In this document: piece after piece, positions 1 to 7,238 of the stretch
Layout of the letters: each line of letters starts with the position of its first letter
How positions within the stretch are numbered: position 1 is the first letter of the stretch
From: Mycobacterium adipatum
GTDB lineage: Bacteria; Actinomycetota; Actinomycetes; Mycobacteriales; Mycobacteriaceae
Direction: 5' to 3'
DNA length: 64,000 bases
NCBI RefSeq assembly: GCF_001644575.1
Contig: NZ_CP015596.1
Coordinates: 1,550,001-1,614,000, forward strand
Notes under the pieces: model-generated
The model's database searches: none
Seen by the model: the letters and a program-made list of their open reading frames with translations, nothing else
Told to the model about the DNA's origin: nothing
Program-made: the position numbers and the translations under genes

Positions 1-283
1 GGCAGCGCGCACATGCGCCGCAGCTCACGGTCACCGACCAGACGATGCGCTGACCGGGCTCGGCCGGCGAACCCGGACCGGCGGCGATGACGTCACCGAC
101 GGCTTCATGCCCCAGAACCGAGGGGCACGGCGCCGGCCGGCGTCCGCTCACGGTGTGCAGGTCGCTACCGCAGACGGTGGCCAATCGGACCCGGACCAGA
201 GTTTCGCCCGGGCCCAGGCGGGGGACCGGTACCCGCTGCAGCGAGGTCCCGGAGCCGCCCTGCCATATCGCGGCGGTGGTCAC
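1..283 (-). CDS. Zinc-binding alcohol dehydrogenase, phosphonate-cluster type (partial)
   Basis: N-terminal part of a medium-chain zinc alcohol dehydrogenase; the C-terminus lies beyond the window. Visible are the catalytic zinc region (VCGSDLH, then GHEAVGDV) and the beginning of the structural-zinc cysteine cluster (SCGACARC). GTG at 283 is chosen because it gives a 4-base GTGA overlap with the phnE stop; an in-frame ATG at 304 is the alternative. It is the last visible gene of the phosphonate-type operon. Dehydrogenases of this kind are known beside phosphonate transporters, where they may oxidise or reduce an aldehyde or alcohol from the carbon skeleton. The substrate is unknown; the cluster role is inferred from context. 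Confidence 0.85.
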   Translation of the reverse strand, partial: MTTAAIWQGGSGTSLQRVPVPRLGPGETLVRVRLATVCGSDLHTVSGRRPAPCPSVLGHEAVGDVIAAGPGSPAEPGQRIVWSVTVSCGACARC

Positions 284-1866
284 ACCAGGCGGGACCGGAT
301 CCATCCGGACAACCTCTCGATCGAATACACGATGACGAAAATGACGATCACGATCGCGCCGGCGATATCGAAATTCAGCGTCCGGATCGACTCGAACAGC
401 AGGAACCCGACCCCGCCCGCGCCCACGATGCCCAGCACCGTGGAGGTTCGGACGTTGACGTCGAACAGGTAGAGGCTGGAGCCCACCAGCGCGGGCATGG
501 CCTGCGGTATCACCGCGGCGAACAACGTCTTCCACCAACCGCCGCCCACCGCCCGGACCGCCTCCATCGGCCCGGGATCGATCTCTTCCACCGCGTCGGC
601 GACCAACTTGGCCAGGAAGCCGACCGATCCGATCGCCAGCGCGCAGGTGCCCGCGATGGGACCCAACCCGAGTGCCGCCACGAACACCACGGCAAGGATC
701 AACTCGGGCACCGCGCGCACGGCCAGGATCCAGCCGCGCGCCAGCCAGTACACCGCCGGGCCGGGGGAGACGTTGCGGGCGGCCAGGATTCCCACCGGGA
801 TGGACAGAACCACCCCGATCGCGGTGGAGACCACGCCGATCGCCACGGTCTGTGCGGCGGCCTCGAACAGGTCCCAGCCCAGTGCGCCGAAGTTGGGTGG
901 GACCATCCGGGTGAACACCTGCGCCGACGGGATCATCCAGGTCACCAGCGACAGCGGATTGATCCGCAGCATGACGAACGAGGCGATCACGGTGCCGACG
1001 AGCAGGCCGGAGAAGGCGAACCGCATGACCCGCTCGCGCCGTGGATCGGAATGCCCTGGCGCCAACAGCATCCGCCGGATCACGATGGACAACAGTTCCA
1101 TCGCGGTGATGATCACCAGGATGACGCAGACGATACCGAGCGCCCGGGGATAGATCAGGCCGCGCAGGGCGTCCTGCAGCGCGAAGCCGATGCCGCCGGC
1201 CCCGACGAAGCCCAGCACCACCGACATCCGCAGGTTGATGTCGATGCGGTAGACGAACGTCCCGATCCAGGACGGGATGACTTGGGGTACCACGGCATTG
1301 AGCATCTCGCGCAGATATCCGGCGCCGGTGCTGCGAACCGCCTCACGGGGCCCGGGATCGGTCTGTTCGATGGCGTCGGCGAACAGTTTGGCGAGCATGC
1401 CGATCGAGTGCAACGCCAGCGCGAGGATGCCGGGCAGCACCCCGATGCCGAGCGCCCGCACGAACAGCACCGCGAACAGGAGATCGGGCATCGCCCGGCA
1501 GAATGTGATGATCGCCCGGGCCGCGGCGTGCACGACGGGGTGCGGGGTGGTGTTGCGGGCGGCCAAGAATGCCAGCGGGATCGAGACGACGGCGGCCAGC
1601 ACCGTCCCCAGGACCGCCATCAACAGGGTTTCGACCGCGAGCACCCCGATGCGGCCGGGGTCATCCAGGCGCGGTGGCAGCATGCGCTCCAGTAGACGCA
1701 CGACATCACCCAAACCGTCGATGAACGCGGACGGGAAGAAGTCGATCGACCACGCCGACACCACGGTGGCGGCCAGCGCCACCACGGTGAGGTAGTGCAA
1801 TGCGCTTGGCAGCGAGCGCTTCTGGTGTGTCGGCGCGGCTGGCGGTGCGACCGGCGCCGCGGTCAC
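280..1866 (-). CDS. phnE: Phosphonate/phosphate-type ABC transporter permease, internally duplicated
   Basis: Inner-membrane permease that would carry the PhnD-bound oxyanion using PhnC ATPase. At 528 residues it is about twice a normal PhnE and contains two homologous permease halves. The EAA-type loop occurs twice: EAVRSTGAGYLREM with VGAGGIGFAL near residues 180-235, and EAVRAVGGGWWKTL with VGAGGVGFLL in the C-terminal third. The fused pair could act as the complete membrane domain. The start overlaps the phnC stop by ATGA and the end overlaps the dehydrogenase start, so translation is probably coupled. Related mycobacterial PhnDCE systems have been tied to phosphate uptake as well as phosphonates, so the ligand cannot be fixed from sequence. 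Confidence 0.93.
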   Translation of the reverse strand: MTAAPVAPPAAPTHQKRSLPSALHYLTVVALAATVVSAWSIDFFPSAFIDGLGDVVRLLERMLPPRLDDPGRIGVLAVETLLMAVLGTVLAAVVSIPLAFLAARNTTPHPVVHAAARAIITFCRAMPDLLFAVLFVRALGIGVLPGILALALHSIGMLAKLFADAIEQTDPGPREAVRSTGAGYLREMLNAVVPQVIPSWIGTFVYRIDINLRMSVVLGFVGAGGIGFALQDALRGLIYPRALGIVCVILVIITAMELLSIVIRRMLLAPGHSDPRRERVMRFAFSGLLVGTVIASFVMLRINPLSLVTWMIPSAQVFTRMVPPNFGALGWDLFEAAAQTVAIGVVSTAIGVVLSIPVGILAARNVSPGPAVYWLARGWILAVRAVPELILAVVFVAALGLGPIAGTCALAIGSVGFLAKLVADAVEEIDPGPMEAVRAVGGGWWKTLFAAVIPQAMPALVGSSLYLFDVNVRTSTVLGIVGAGGVGFLLFESIRTLNFDIAGAIVIVIFVIVYSIERLSGWIRSRLV

Positions 1867-2681
1867 GAGCGTTGCTTTGCCGCGGCGTCGCCGGCCGGCT
1901 CGACCCGCTGGTAGATCGCCATCACCTCATCGCGGGTCAGGCCGACGGCCGGCCGGTCGAGAACTTTCCGGCCATTGCGCAGGCCTACCAGCCGATGCGC
2001 CCAGCCCAGTGCGAGGTCGACCTGATGCAGGGTGCACACCACGGTCAGCTTCTCCTCGACACAGATCTGGAACAACAGATCCATGACCACGCCGGCGTTC
2101 TCGGGATCGAGCGAGGCGACCGGCTCATCGGCCAGCAACAGCGCCGGACGCTGCATCAGCGTCCGGGCGATCGCCACCCGCTGTTGCTGTCCTCCGGACA
2201 GGGTGTCGGCACGGCGTTCGGCGAGGTCGGCCAGACCCACCCGGTCGAGATGGGACAGCGCGGCCATCCGCATGTGCCTCGGGTACGTCAGCGCGCCGTA
2301 GCGCGGGAACCTGAGCTGCCCGAGCCCGCCGATGAGGACATTCTCCAGACAACTGAGCCGCCCCACGAGATTGAAATGCTGGAACACGAACCCCACCCGG
2401 GTGCGCAGCGCCCGCAGCTGCGCAGGCGAGGCCTCCTCGACCCGGGTGCCGCCCACGTCGACGTGGCCGGAGCTGACCGCGTGCAGTCCGTTGAGGCAGC
2501 GCAGCAGCGTGGACTTGCCCGACCCGGACAGCCCGAGCAGGACCAGCAGCTCACTGCGCCGCACCTCGAGCGAGACGTTGTCCAACGCGAGGGTGTCACC
2601 GAATCGTTTGGTGACGTCGCGGGCGACGACGACCAGGTCGTCGCCCGCGACGGGATGGCCGGGACCGGCCGGGAGCGACAC
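1863..2681 (-). CDS. phnC: Phosphonate/phosphate-type ABC transporter ATPase
   Basis: Cytoplasmic ATPase of the PhnDCE importer. Walker A (GLSGSGKS), Q-loop (FVFQHFNL), signature (LSGGQQQRVAIAR), Walker B (ALLLADEP with D-loop VASLDP) and the switch histidine (CTLHQ) are all present. The open frame extends to 2765, but that part overlaps phnD. GTG at 2681, one base after the phnD stop, gives 272 residues beginning VSLPAGPG, a normal PhnC length. It sits between phnD and phnE in a tightly packed operon. All catalytic motifs are intact. Confidence 0.93.
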   Translation of the reverse strand: MSLPAGPGHPVAGDDLVVVARDVTKRFGDTLALDNVSLEVRRSELLVLLGLSGSGKSTLLRCLNGLHAVSSGHVDVGGTRVEEASPAQLRALRTRVGFVFQHFNLVGRLSCLENVLIGGLGQLRFPRYGALTYPRHMRMAALSHLDRVGLADLAERRADTLSGGQQQRVAIARTLMQRPALLLADEPVASLDPENAGVVMDLLFQICVEEKLTVVCTLHQVDLALGWAHRLVGLRNGRKVLDRPAVGLTRDEVMAIYQRVEPAGDAAAKQRS

Positions 2682-2682
2682 C

Positions 2683-3642
2683 TCAGCCCTTGCACTTCTC
2701 GGAGCCGGTGACATCGCAGACATGCCGCACACCGTCGTAGTCGGCGTCGGTGGCCGGCACGACACCCCAGGCCCGTTCGTCGGTGATCCGGCAGGCGTCG
2801 CCCTCGCAGAAGCCGGCGGCCTGCAGACTCTCGACGTTGGCCTTCTCGGTGAAGATGCTGGTGAGTTTGTCGATGGCCTCGGCGCCCAGTGAGTCGTTGG
2901 CGGCGAACACCGAGCCGGCGATCATCTCCGACTTCCACACCGTCTTGAGCTGGCCGGGCTGCAGATCGCCCTTCTCGATCATGGTCTGGTCGACCATGGT
3001 GTCGAAGGCGAATCCGGCATCGCAGTCGCCGTTGGCGATGGACAGTGCCGACGAGTCGTGCCCGCCGGCGAAGACCGGAGACATGGCGGCGGACACATCG
3101 GCCTCCGACCCCGACTTGATGACACCCTCCTCGATGAGGCCGGCGGTCGGGTAGAGGAAGCCCGAGGTCGAACCGGGATCGACGAAGCAGACCTTCTTGC
3201 CGGCAAAGTCCTTGAGACCGTTGATATCCGCGACGTCGGAGCGGGTCAGTCCGTAGGACTGATATCCCGGTTGCTCACCCTGCTCGCCGATGACGGCGCC
3301 GAGTGGCGTGATCTTGGCGCCGTTGATCTTCGCGACCACATAGGCGAACGGTCCGAAGAAGGCGAGGTCGACGTTGTCGGCGATCATGCCCTCGACCACA
3401 CCGGCATAATCCGAGGCCTGGACGAACTCGACGCTGGACCCGGTCTCCTTCTCCAGCAGTTTGATCAACGGTTCGTAACTGGCCTTGAGATCCGAGGAAT
3501 TCTCGGCGGGAATGGCCGCCAGGGTGATGGTGTCCGGGAAGCCCTGAGCGTTGGCCGTGTCGGAGCCGGTATCACTGCTCGAACAACCGGCGGCCAGCAC
3601 GGCGGCCGCTGCGGCCGCGAGGGCGGTCTTGCGAATGGTCAT
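2683..3642 (-). CDS. phnD: Phosphonate/phosphate-type ABC transporter substrate-binding lipoprotein
   Basis: Extracytoplasmic binding protein of 319 residues. The N-terminus has a charged start, an alanine-rich hydrophobic stretch and a lipobox (LAAGC, Cys20), followed by a Ser/Asp-rich linker. The body shows PhnD-family segments: SSDLKASYEPLIKLLEKETG, a DYAGVVEGMIADNVDLAFFGPFAY-type region and VDPGSTSGFLYP, which in the family line the oxyanion pocket. Four cysteines near the C-terminus (FCEGDACR, VCDVTGSEKC) could form disulfides outside the membrane. ATG overlaps the preceding hydrolase stop by ATGA. The ligand may be phosphonate, phosphite or phosphate. Confidence 0.94.
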   Translation of the reverse strand: MTIRKTALAAAAAAVLAAGCSSSDTGSDTANAQGFPDTITLAAIPAENSSDLKASYEPLIKLLEKETGSSVEFVQASDYAGVVEGMIADNVDLAFFGPFAYVVAKINGAKITPLGAVIGEQGEQPGYQSYGLTRSDVADINGLKDFAGKKVCFVDPGSTSGFLYPTAGLIEEGVIKSGSEADVSAAMSPVFAGGHDSSALSIANGDCDAGFAFDTMVDQTMIEKGDLQPGQLKTVWKSEMIAGSVFAANDSLGAEAIDKLTSIFTEKANVESLQAAGFCEGDACRITDERAWGVVPATDADYDGVRHVCDVTGSEKCKG

Positions 3643-4334
3643 GCGGGGTCAGCCTTTCGGGGTTGGGAGAGAATCAGTTCGGCGAAATCTGCGACCGAGG
3701 CCACCACGTGGGTGGCGCCGGCGGCGGTCAGGGTGTCGGCATCGTGCGCGCCGGTCAGGGTGCCCGCGACGATCGAGGCCCCGGCGCGTAGGCCGGACCG
3801 GATGTCGCTGGAGGTGTCGCCGAGTACGGCGACCTTGGCGACGTCATCGATCCCGCTGTGCAACAAGGCATTCAGGATCAGGTCTGGGAAGGGTCGTCCG
3901 CGCCCGTACTCGCCGGGGGCGAGCACCAGATCGGCGATATCGGCCCAGTCGAGCGCGTCGAGGATGCGCCGCTGGGTCGTTGCGCTGAAGCCGGTGGTGA
4001 GTGCGACCTTGACGCCGGCCTCGCGCATTCCGGTGATCGCCTTGGCGGCGCCGGGAACTTCGGCGATCCCGGTGTCGATGCTGTCGGCGTAGACCTGTTC
4101 GAAGGTCGCGTTGGCGTGCCGGGCGCGGTCCTCGGTGCCGAAGAGGTGGCGGAAGACCTCGATCTTGGACTGCCCCATCGTGTCGCGGACGTAGGTACGG
4201 GCGGCGTCGCGCGCCTGGCCGGATTCCGGGAGTCCGGCCGCGGTGGCCGCCTCGTCGAAGGCGCGCAGCACCAGTCCGTCGTCGGTCACGGTGGTGCCCG
4301 CCATGTCCAGCACGGCGAGTTCGATCGATGGCAT
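3639..4334 (-). CDS. Phosphonatase-like HAD hydrolase
   Basis: HAD-superfamily hydrolase of 231 residues, first gene of the operon. Motif I is DMAGTT: nucleophile Asp10 with Ala at the +2 position, where most HAD phosphatases have Asp; Ala there is typical of phosphonoacetaldehyde hydrolase (PhnX). The cap contains MGQSK (Met53, Lys57), matching the MGxxK spacing that carries the Schiff-base lysine of PhnX. Motif II is in ALTTGFS and motifs III/IV in RGRPFPD and GDTSSD. It is shorter than PhnX (about 265). C-P bond hydrolysis of an aldehyde-bearing phosphonate is plausible; no aminotransferase gene is visible here to make phosphonoacetaldehyde. The PhnF-type operators lie directly upstream. 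Confidence 0.88.
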   Translation of the reverse strand: MPSIELAVLDMAGTTVTDDGLVLRAFDEAATAAGLPESGQARDAARTYVRDTMGQSKIEVFRHLFGTEDRARHANATFEQVYADSIDTGIAEVPGAAKAITGMREAGVKVALTTGFSATTQRRILDALDWADIADLVLAPGEYGRGRPFPDLILNALLHSGIDDVAKVAVLGDTSSDIRSGLRAGASIVAGTLTGAHDADTLTAAGATHVVASVADFAELILSQPRKADPA

Positions 4335-4351
4335 GCGGACACCCTGACAGC

Positions 4352-4363
4352 TGGTCTATACCA
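4352..4363. promoter_or_regulatory. PhnF/HutC-type operator, site 1
   Basis: TGGTCTATACCA, 18 bases upstream of the hydrolase start; on the minus strand it reads TGGTATAGACCA. That is the inverted-repeat sequence I recall for the M. smegmatis repressor PhnF, and it fits the general HutC/DasR-type operator TGGTCTAGACCA. Its position suits repression of the phn operon. Binding is inferred. Confidence 0.75.
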
Positions 4364-4409
4364 AGCCGTGTATCCCGCTGGAACGAGCGGTGAACAACAC
4401 GAGACGTAT

Positions 4410-4433
4410 TGGTCTAGACCATGGTCTATGCCA
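4410..4433. promoter_or_regulatory. PhnF/HutC-type operators, sites 2 and 3 (abutting)
   Basis: TGGTCTAGACCA at 4410-4421 is a perfect 12-base palindrome and matches the HutC/DasR-type consensus. It is followed without a gap by TGGTCTATGCCA at 4422-4433, a degenerate copy. The sites lie 25-48 bases upstream of the regulator start and face the divergent operon, suggesting autoregulation together with control of the transporter genes. Confidence 0.75.
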
Positions 4434-4457
4434 GCGTTTGCTACGGTCAGCAGGGTG

Positions 4458-5171
4458 ATGAGCGGCGCGCAGCCACGGGTGCTCAAGCACCAGGTGGTGC
4501 GTGAACAGCTGGATCGAATGCTGGACGGACTGCAGGTCGGGGACCCGTTCCCGGCCGAACGTGAGATCGCCGACATGTTCGATGTGGCCCGCGAGACGGT
4601 GCGCCAAGCCGTGCGCGAGCTGCTGCTCGCCGGCCGCGTCGAGCGGCGCGGGCGTACCACGGTGGTAGCTGCCCCGAAGCTGTTGCAGCCGCTGGGCATG
4701 GGGTCCTACACCGAGGCGGCCCGGGCCGAGGGGCACAGCGTCGACCGCTTCCTGGTGGGCTGGACACGGTTGGATGCCGACGCCGTCCTCGCCGCGACCC
4801 TGCAGGTGCCGGCCGGGGCTGCGGTCATCCAGCTCGAGCGGGTCTTCACCACCGACGGGGTGCGGGTGGGCCTGGAAACCTCGAAGCTCCCGGCCGACCG
4901 CTACCCGGGTCTGCCGGAGAACTTCGACTACCGGACCTCGCTGTACGCCGAGATCCGCAGCAGGGGAATCGTATTCGCCCGCACCGTGGACACCATCGAG
5001 ACCGCGCTGCCGGATGCGCGCGAGTCGGCGTTGTTGACCGTCGATGCGCGCACCCCGATGTTCCTGCTCAACCGGGTGTCCTATGACCAGCACGGCGTAC
5101 CCATCGAGCAGCGGCGCTCGCTCTACCGGGGCGACCGGATGACGTTCACCATCACCATGGAGGACCGCTAG
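4458..5171 (+). CDS. phnF: GntR/HutC-family transcriptional repressor of the phn operon
   Basis: Regulator of 237 residues with an N-terminal GntR winged helix (FPAEREIADMFDVARETVRQAVRELLLAGRVERRGRTTVV, split over residues about 35-75) and a C-terminal UTRA effector domain (YPGLPENF, IETALPDARESALL, MFLLNRVSYDQHGVPIEQRRSLYRGDR). ATG at 4458 starts just before the helix; an in-frame ATG at 4428 is possible but falls inside operator site 3. It is divergent from the transporter operon, the arrangement described for M. smegmatis phnF and phnDCE. Three matching operators lie between. Effector not known; phosphate or a phosphonate metabolite is likely. Confidence 0.88.
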   Translation: MSGAQPRVLKHQVVREQLDRMLDGLQVGDPFPAEREIADMFDVARETVRQAVRELLLAGRVERRGRTTVVAAPKLLQPLGMGSYTEAARAEGHSVDRFLVGWTRLDADAVLAATLQVPAGAAVIQLERVFTTDGVRVGLETSKLPADRYPGLPENFDYRTSLYAEIRSRGIVFARTVDTIETALPDARESALLTVDARTPMFLLNRVSYDQHGVPIEQRRSLYRGDRMTFTITMEDR

Positions 5172-5191
5172 AACGACGTGCCGACGCTCTG

Positions 5192-5258
5192 ACGCCGAGT
5201 GTGGGGGTTGTCGGCGCTGTCGGGGGTGTTCGTCGCCGAGTTCCCACACAGTCGGCGT
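5192..5258. repeat. Inverted repeat between phnF and tRNA-Thr
   Basis: ACGCCGAGTGTGGGGG at 5192-5207 is complementary at 14 of 16 positions to CCCACACAGTCGGCGT at 5243-5258, with a 35-base spacer. It lies between convergent phnF and tRNA-Thr, so it may be a bidirectional terminator without a U-tract, or a copy of a dispersed mycobacterial intergenic repeat. Confidence 0.5.
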
Positions 5259-5284
5259 GGGCCGGCGCAGCTGCTGGATTGTTG

Positions 5285-5359
5285 TGGAGCCCCCGGTCGG
5301 GATTGAACCGACGGCCTACGCTTTACAAGAGCGCCGCTCTACCACTGAGCTACGGAGGC
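5285..5359 (-). tRNA. tRNA-Thr (anticodon TGT)
   Basis: Read on the minus strand the cloverleaf is complete: acceptor GCCTCCG pairs with CGGGGGC, D-stem GCTC/GAGC, anticodon stem GCGCT/AGCGT with loop CTTGTAA (anticodon TGT, decoding ACA and related threonine codons), T-arm GTCGG-TTCAATC-CCGAC, and an encoded 3' CCA. It has 75 nucleotides including CCA. No other tRNA was found in the window. Confidence 0.97.
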
Positions 5360-5376
5360 ATGGAACGCGCTACAGC

Positions 5377-6411
5377 TTAGCGCTCCTCGTCGATGATCCG
5401 TTCGGAGACCACCGCCCGCGGTCCGGTGCTGCTGCGCCGGCTGCGCTGACGCGGTAGCGGAATGCGCCCAGCGATATTGGACAGCGGATTGACCACCTGG
5501 GACAGCGTGATGACGGCCTCGTGCAGGGCGTCGATCGTCGGGGCCAGCGCCTCAAGTCCGGGCGCCAACCGGTTCAGGGTGTCGGCCACATCGGCGAGTT
5601 TGAGCAGCGGGCCGTCCGGATCGGTGAGGGTGTCCAGCAGACCGCCCTCGGACAGCAGGGTGTCGGCGACCCCGTCCTCGCGGAGAATCCGCTCGACCAG
5701 ACCGTCATCGGCGAGCAGTCGGTCGGCCAGCCCGCCCGGCGCGATCACCCGGGACAACGCACCGCTATCGGTGGTCAGCCGGTCGATCAGGCCGCCCTCG
5801 GCGGTGATCTGATCGACGAGCCCGCCCTTGGCCAGTGCACGGCCGATGGGCCCGGTCTCTGACAACAGCTGATCGGCCACTCCGTCCTCGCGCAGCGCGC
5901 GCTCCACCACACCTTCCTCGGCGAGTAACCGGTCGGCCAGGCCGCCGGGCGCGATGACTCGTGTCACCACCCCGTTGTCGGCGGTCAACCGGTCCACCAG
6001 GCCGCCCTCGGCGGTGACCTGGTCGATCAGCCCGTCCTTGGCCAGCGCGCGCGCCACCGGCCCGGTCTCGGAGTTGAGCCGGTCCAGCAGTCCACCGGGT
6101 GCGGTCAACTGATCGACGAGCCCGCCCGGTCGCAGCAATTGGTTCAGCGGGCCCTCCGGGGCCAAGGCACGACCCAGCGGGGCGTCGTCATCCATCAGCC
6201 TCGCGAGCCGGTTCGCGCGGTCGACCGCGTCATCGATACCCAGCATCGAGGCGAACGAGGTCGAGCTGCTCGCCGGGTTGGGATCGTTGAGTGAGCGCTG
6301 GACGACTTTGAGCGTTCCACCTGCGATGTTGAGGCCCAGGTCGGCCACGGCCAGACCGACCCGCACGGGCGCGGTGGCAAACTGCACAACGGTGTTGGCC
6401 AGGTTCATCAC
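5377..6411 (-). CDS. Decapeptide-repeat protein divergent from phoP (Rv0756c position)
   Basis: Protein of 344 residues with an N-terminal segment (MMNLANTVVQFATAPVRVGL) that may be a weak membrane or amphipathic helix, not a clear signal peptide. Residues 87-266 form 18 consecutive units of exactly ten residues, roughly G-L/V-x-D/x-R/Q-L-x-x-x-x. The C-terminal part has a helical LAPGLEALAPTIDALHEAV stretch and a basic tail (RQRSRRSS). It occupies the place of the Rv0756c hypothetical gene next to phoP; the intergenic region is shared with phoP. No catalytic motif is visible. The regular hydrophobic/acidic pattern suggests a repetitive helical or solenoid scaffold. Function unknown. Confidence 0.85.
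   Translation of the reverse strand: MMNLANTVVQFATAPVRVGLAVADLGLNIAGGTLKVVQRSLNDPNPASSSTSFASMLGIDDAVDRANRLARLMDDDAPLGRALAPEGPLNQLLRPGGLVDQLTAPGGLLDRLNSETGPVARALAKDGLIDQVTAEGGLVDRLTADNGVVTRVIAPGGLADRLLAEEGVVERALREDGVADQLLSETGPIGRALAKGGLVDQITAEGGLIDRLTTDSGALSRVIAPGGLADRLLADDGLVERILREDGVADTLLSEGGLLDTLTDPDGPLLKLADVADTLNRLAPGLEALAPTIDALHEAVITLSQVVNPLSNIAGRIPLPRQRSRRSSTGPRAVVSERIIDEER
5614..6153 (-). repeat. Coding array of 18 decapeptide repeats, 30 bp each
   Basis: Eighteen in-frame 30-base units encode ten-residue repeats with no insertion or deletion. Units 3-9 and 10-16 align one to one (for example VTRVIAPG with LSRVIAPG, and ADRLLAEE with ADRLLADD), showing a later duplication of a 210-base block. 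The DNA copies are diverged, so the array is old and under protein-level selection. Confidence 0.9.
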
Positions 6412-6439
6412 GTCAGTCTAGGGCGGCGCCCAATCGCAT

Positions 6440-6457
6440 TCTCAGCAACTTCACAAC
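6440..6457 (+). promoter_or_regulatory. PhoP-box-like direct repeat upstream of phoP
   Basis: TCTCAGC, four bases, then TCACAAC. This fits the two 7-base direct repeats with 4-base spacing known for M. tuberculosis PhoP (TCACAGC N4 TCACAGC), with two mismatches. It ends 43 bases before the phoP start, suggesting autoregulation. It could also act on the divergent repeat-protein gene. Confidence 0.6.
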
Positions 6458-6500
6458 CAGTACGCAGCTTCACCTCAAGTCCGAGGAGGACGGTGGTGTC

Positions 6501-7229
6501 ATGGCCATGGCTGCAATTTCGGAATCGACGGACAGCATTCCCGAGGCGCGGGTGCTCGTCGTCGACGACGAGACCAATATCGTCGAGCTGCTCTCGGTGA
6601 GCCTGAAGTTCCAGGGTTTCGAGGTGCACACCGCCTCCAGCGGCACCGATGCGTTGGACAAGGCCCGCGAGATCCGTCCCGACGCGGTGATCCTGGACGT
6701 CATGATGCCCGGTATGGACGGCTTCGGGGTGCTGCGCCGGATGCGCGCTGACGGTATCGACGCCCCGGCCCTGTTCCTCACCGCCCGGGACAACCTGCAG
6801 GACAAGATCACCGGCCTGACCCTCGGCGGCGATGATTACGTGACCAAGCCGTTCAGCCTCGAGGAGGTGGTGGCCCGGCTGCGGGTCATCCTGCGTCGCG
6901 TCGGCCGCGGTGTCGAGGAGCCCCGCAACGCGCGGCTCACCTTCGCCGACATCGAGCTCGACGAGGAGACCCACGAGGTGTGGAAGGCCGGTGAGCCCGT
7001 CTCGCTGTCGCCGACCGAGTTCACCCTGCTTCGTTATTTCGTCATCAACGCCGGCACCGTGCTGAGCAAGCCGAAGATCCTCGACCACGTGTGGCGGTAC
7101 GACTTCGGCGGCGACGTCAACGTCGTGGAGTCCTATGTGTCCTATCTGCGCCGCAAGATCGACACCGGCGACAAGCGCCTGCTGCACACGCTGCGAGGCG
7201 TGGGCTACGTGCTGCGTGAACCGCGCTAG
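6501..7229 (+). CDS. phoP: PhoP two-component response regulator
   Basis: OmpR-family response regulator of 242 residues, nearly identical in its core to M. tuberculosis PhoP. The receiver domain has the acidic pair in VVDDE, phospho-acceptor Asp66 (VILDVMMPG), Thr in LFLTARD and Lys in YVTKPF. The winged-helix domain follows (SLSPTEFTLLRYFVINAG, then the recognition region DVNVVESYVSYLRRKID). In M. tuberculosis PhoP controls complex-lipid synthesis, ESX-1-related secretion and pH/redox adaptation. A Shine-Dalgarno sequence (GGAGGA) precedes ATG 6501; ATG 6507 is also possible. phoR follows after 9 bases, so the two form an operon. Confidence 0.97.
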   Translation: MAMAAISESTDSIPEARVLVVDDETNIVELLSVSLKFQGFEVHTASSGTDALDKAREIRPDAVILDVMMPGMDGFGVLRRMRADGIDAPALFLTARDNLQDKITGLTLGGDDYVTKPFSLEEVVARLRVILRRVGRGVEEPRNARLTFADIELDEETHEVWKAGEPVSLSPTEFTLLRYFVINAGTVLSKPKILDHVWRYDFGGDVNVVESYVSYLRRKIDTGDKRLLHTLRGVGYVLREPR

Positions 7230-7238
7230 TCGCGGGGG

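Noticed and set aside
5257..5457. Plus-strand ORF of 66 codons
   Set aside because: It runs antisense through tRNA-Thr.
5614..6153. Regular 30-base units as a CRISPR array
   Set aside because: Units are contiguous without spacers, diverged in DNA, and in frame in a coding sequence.
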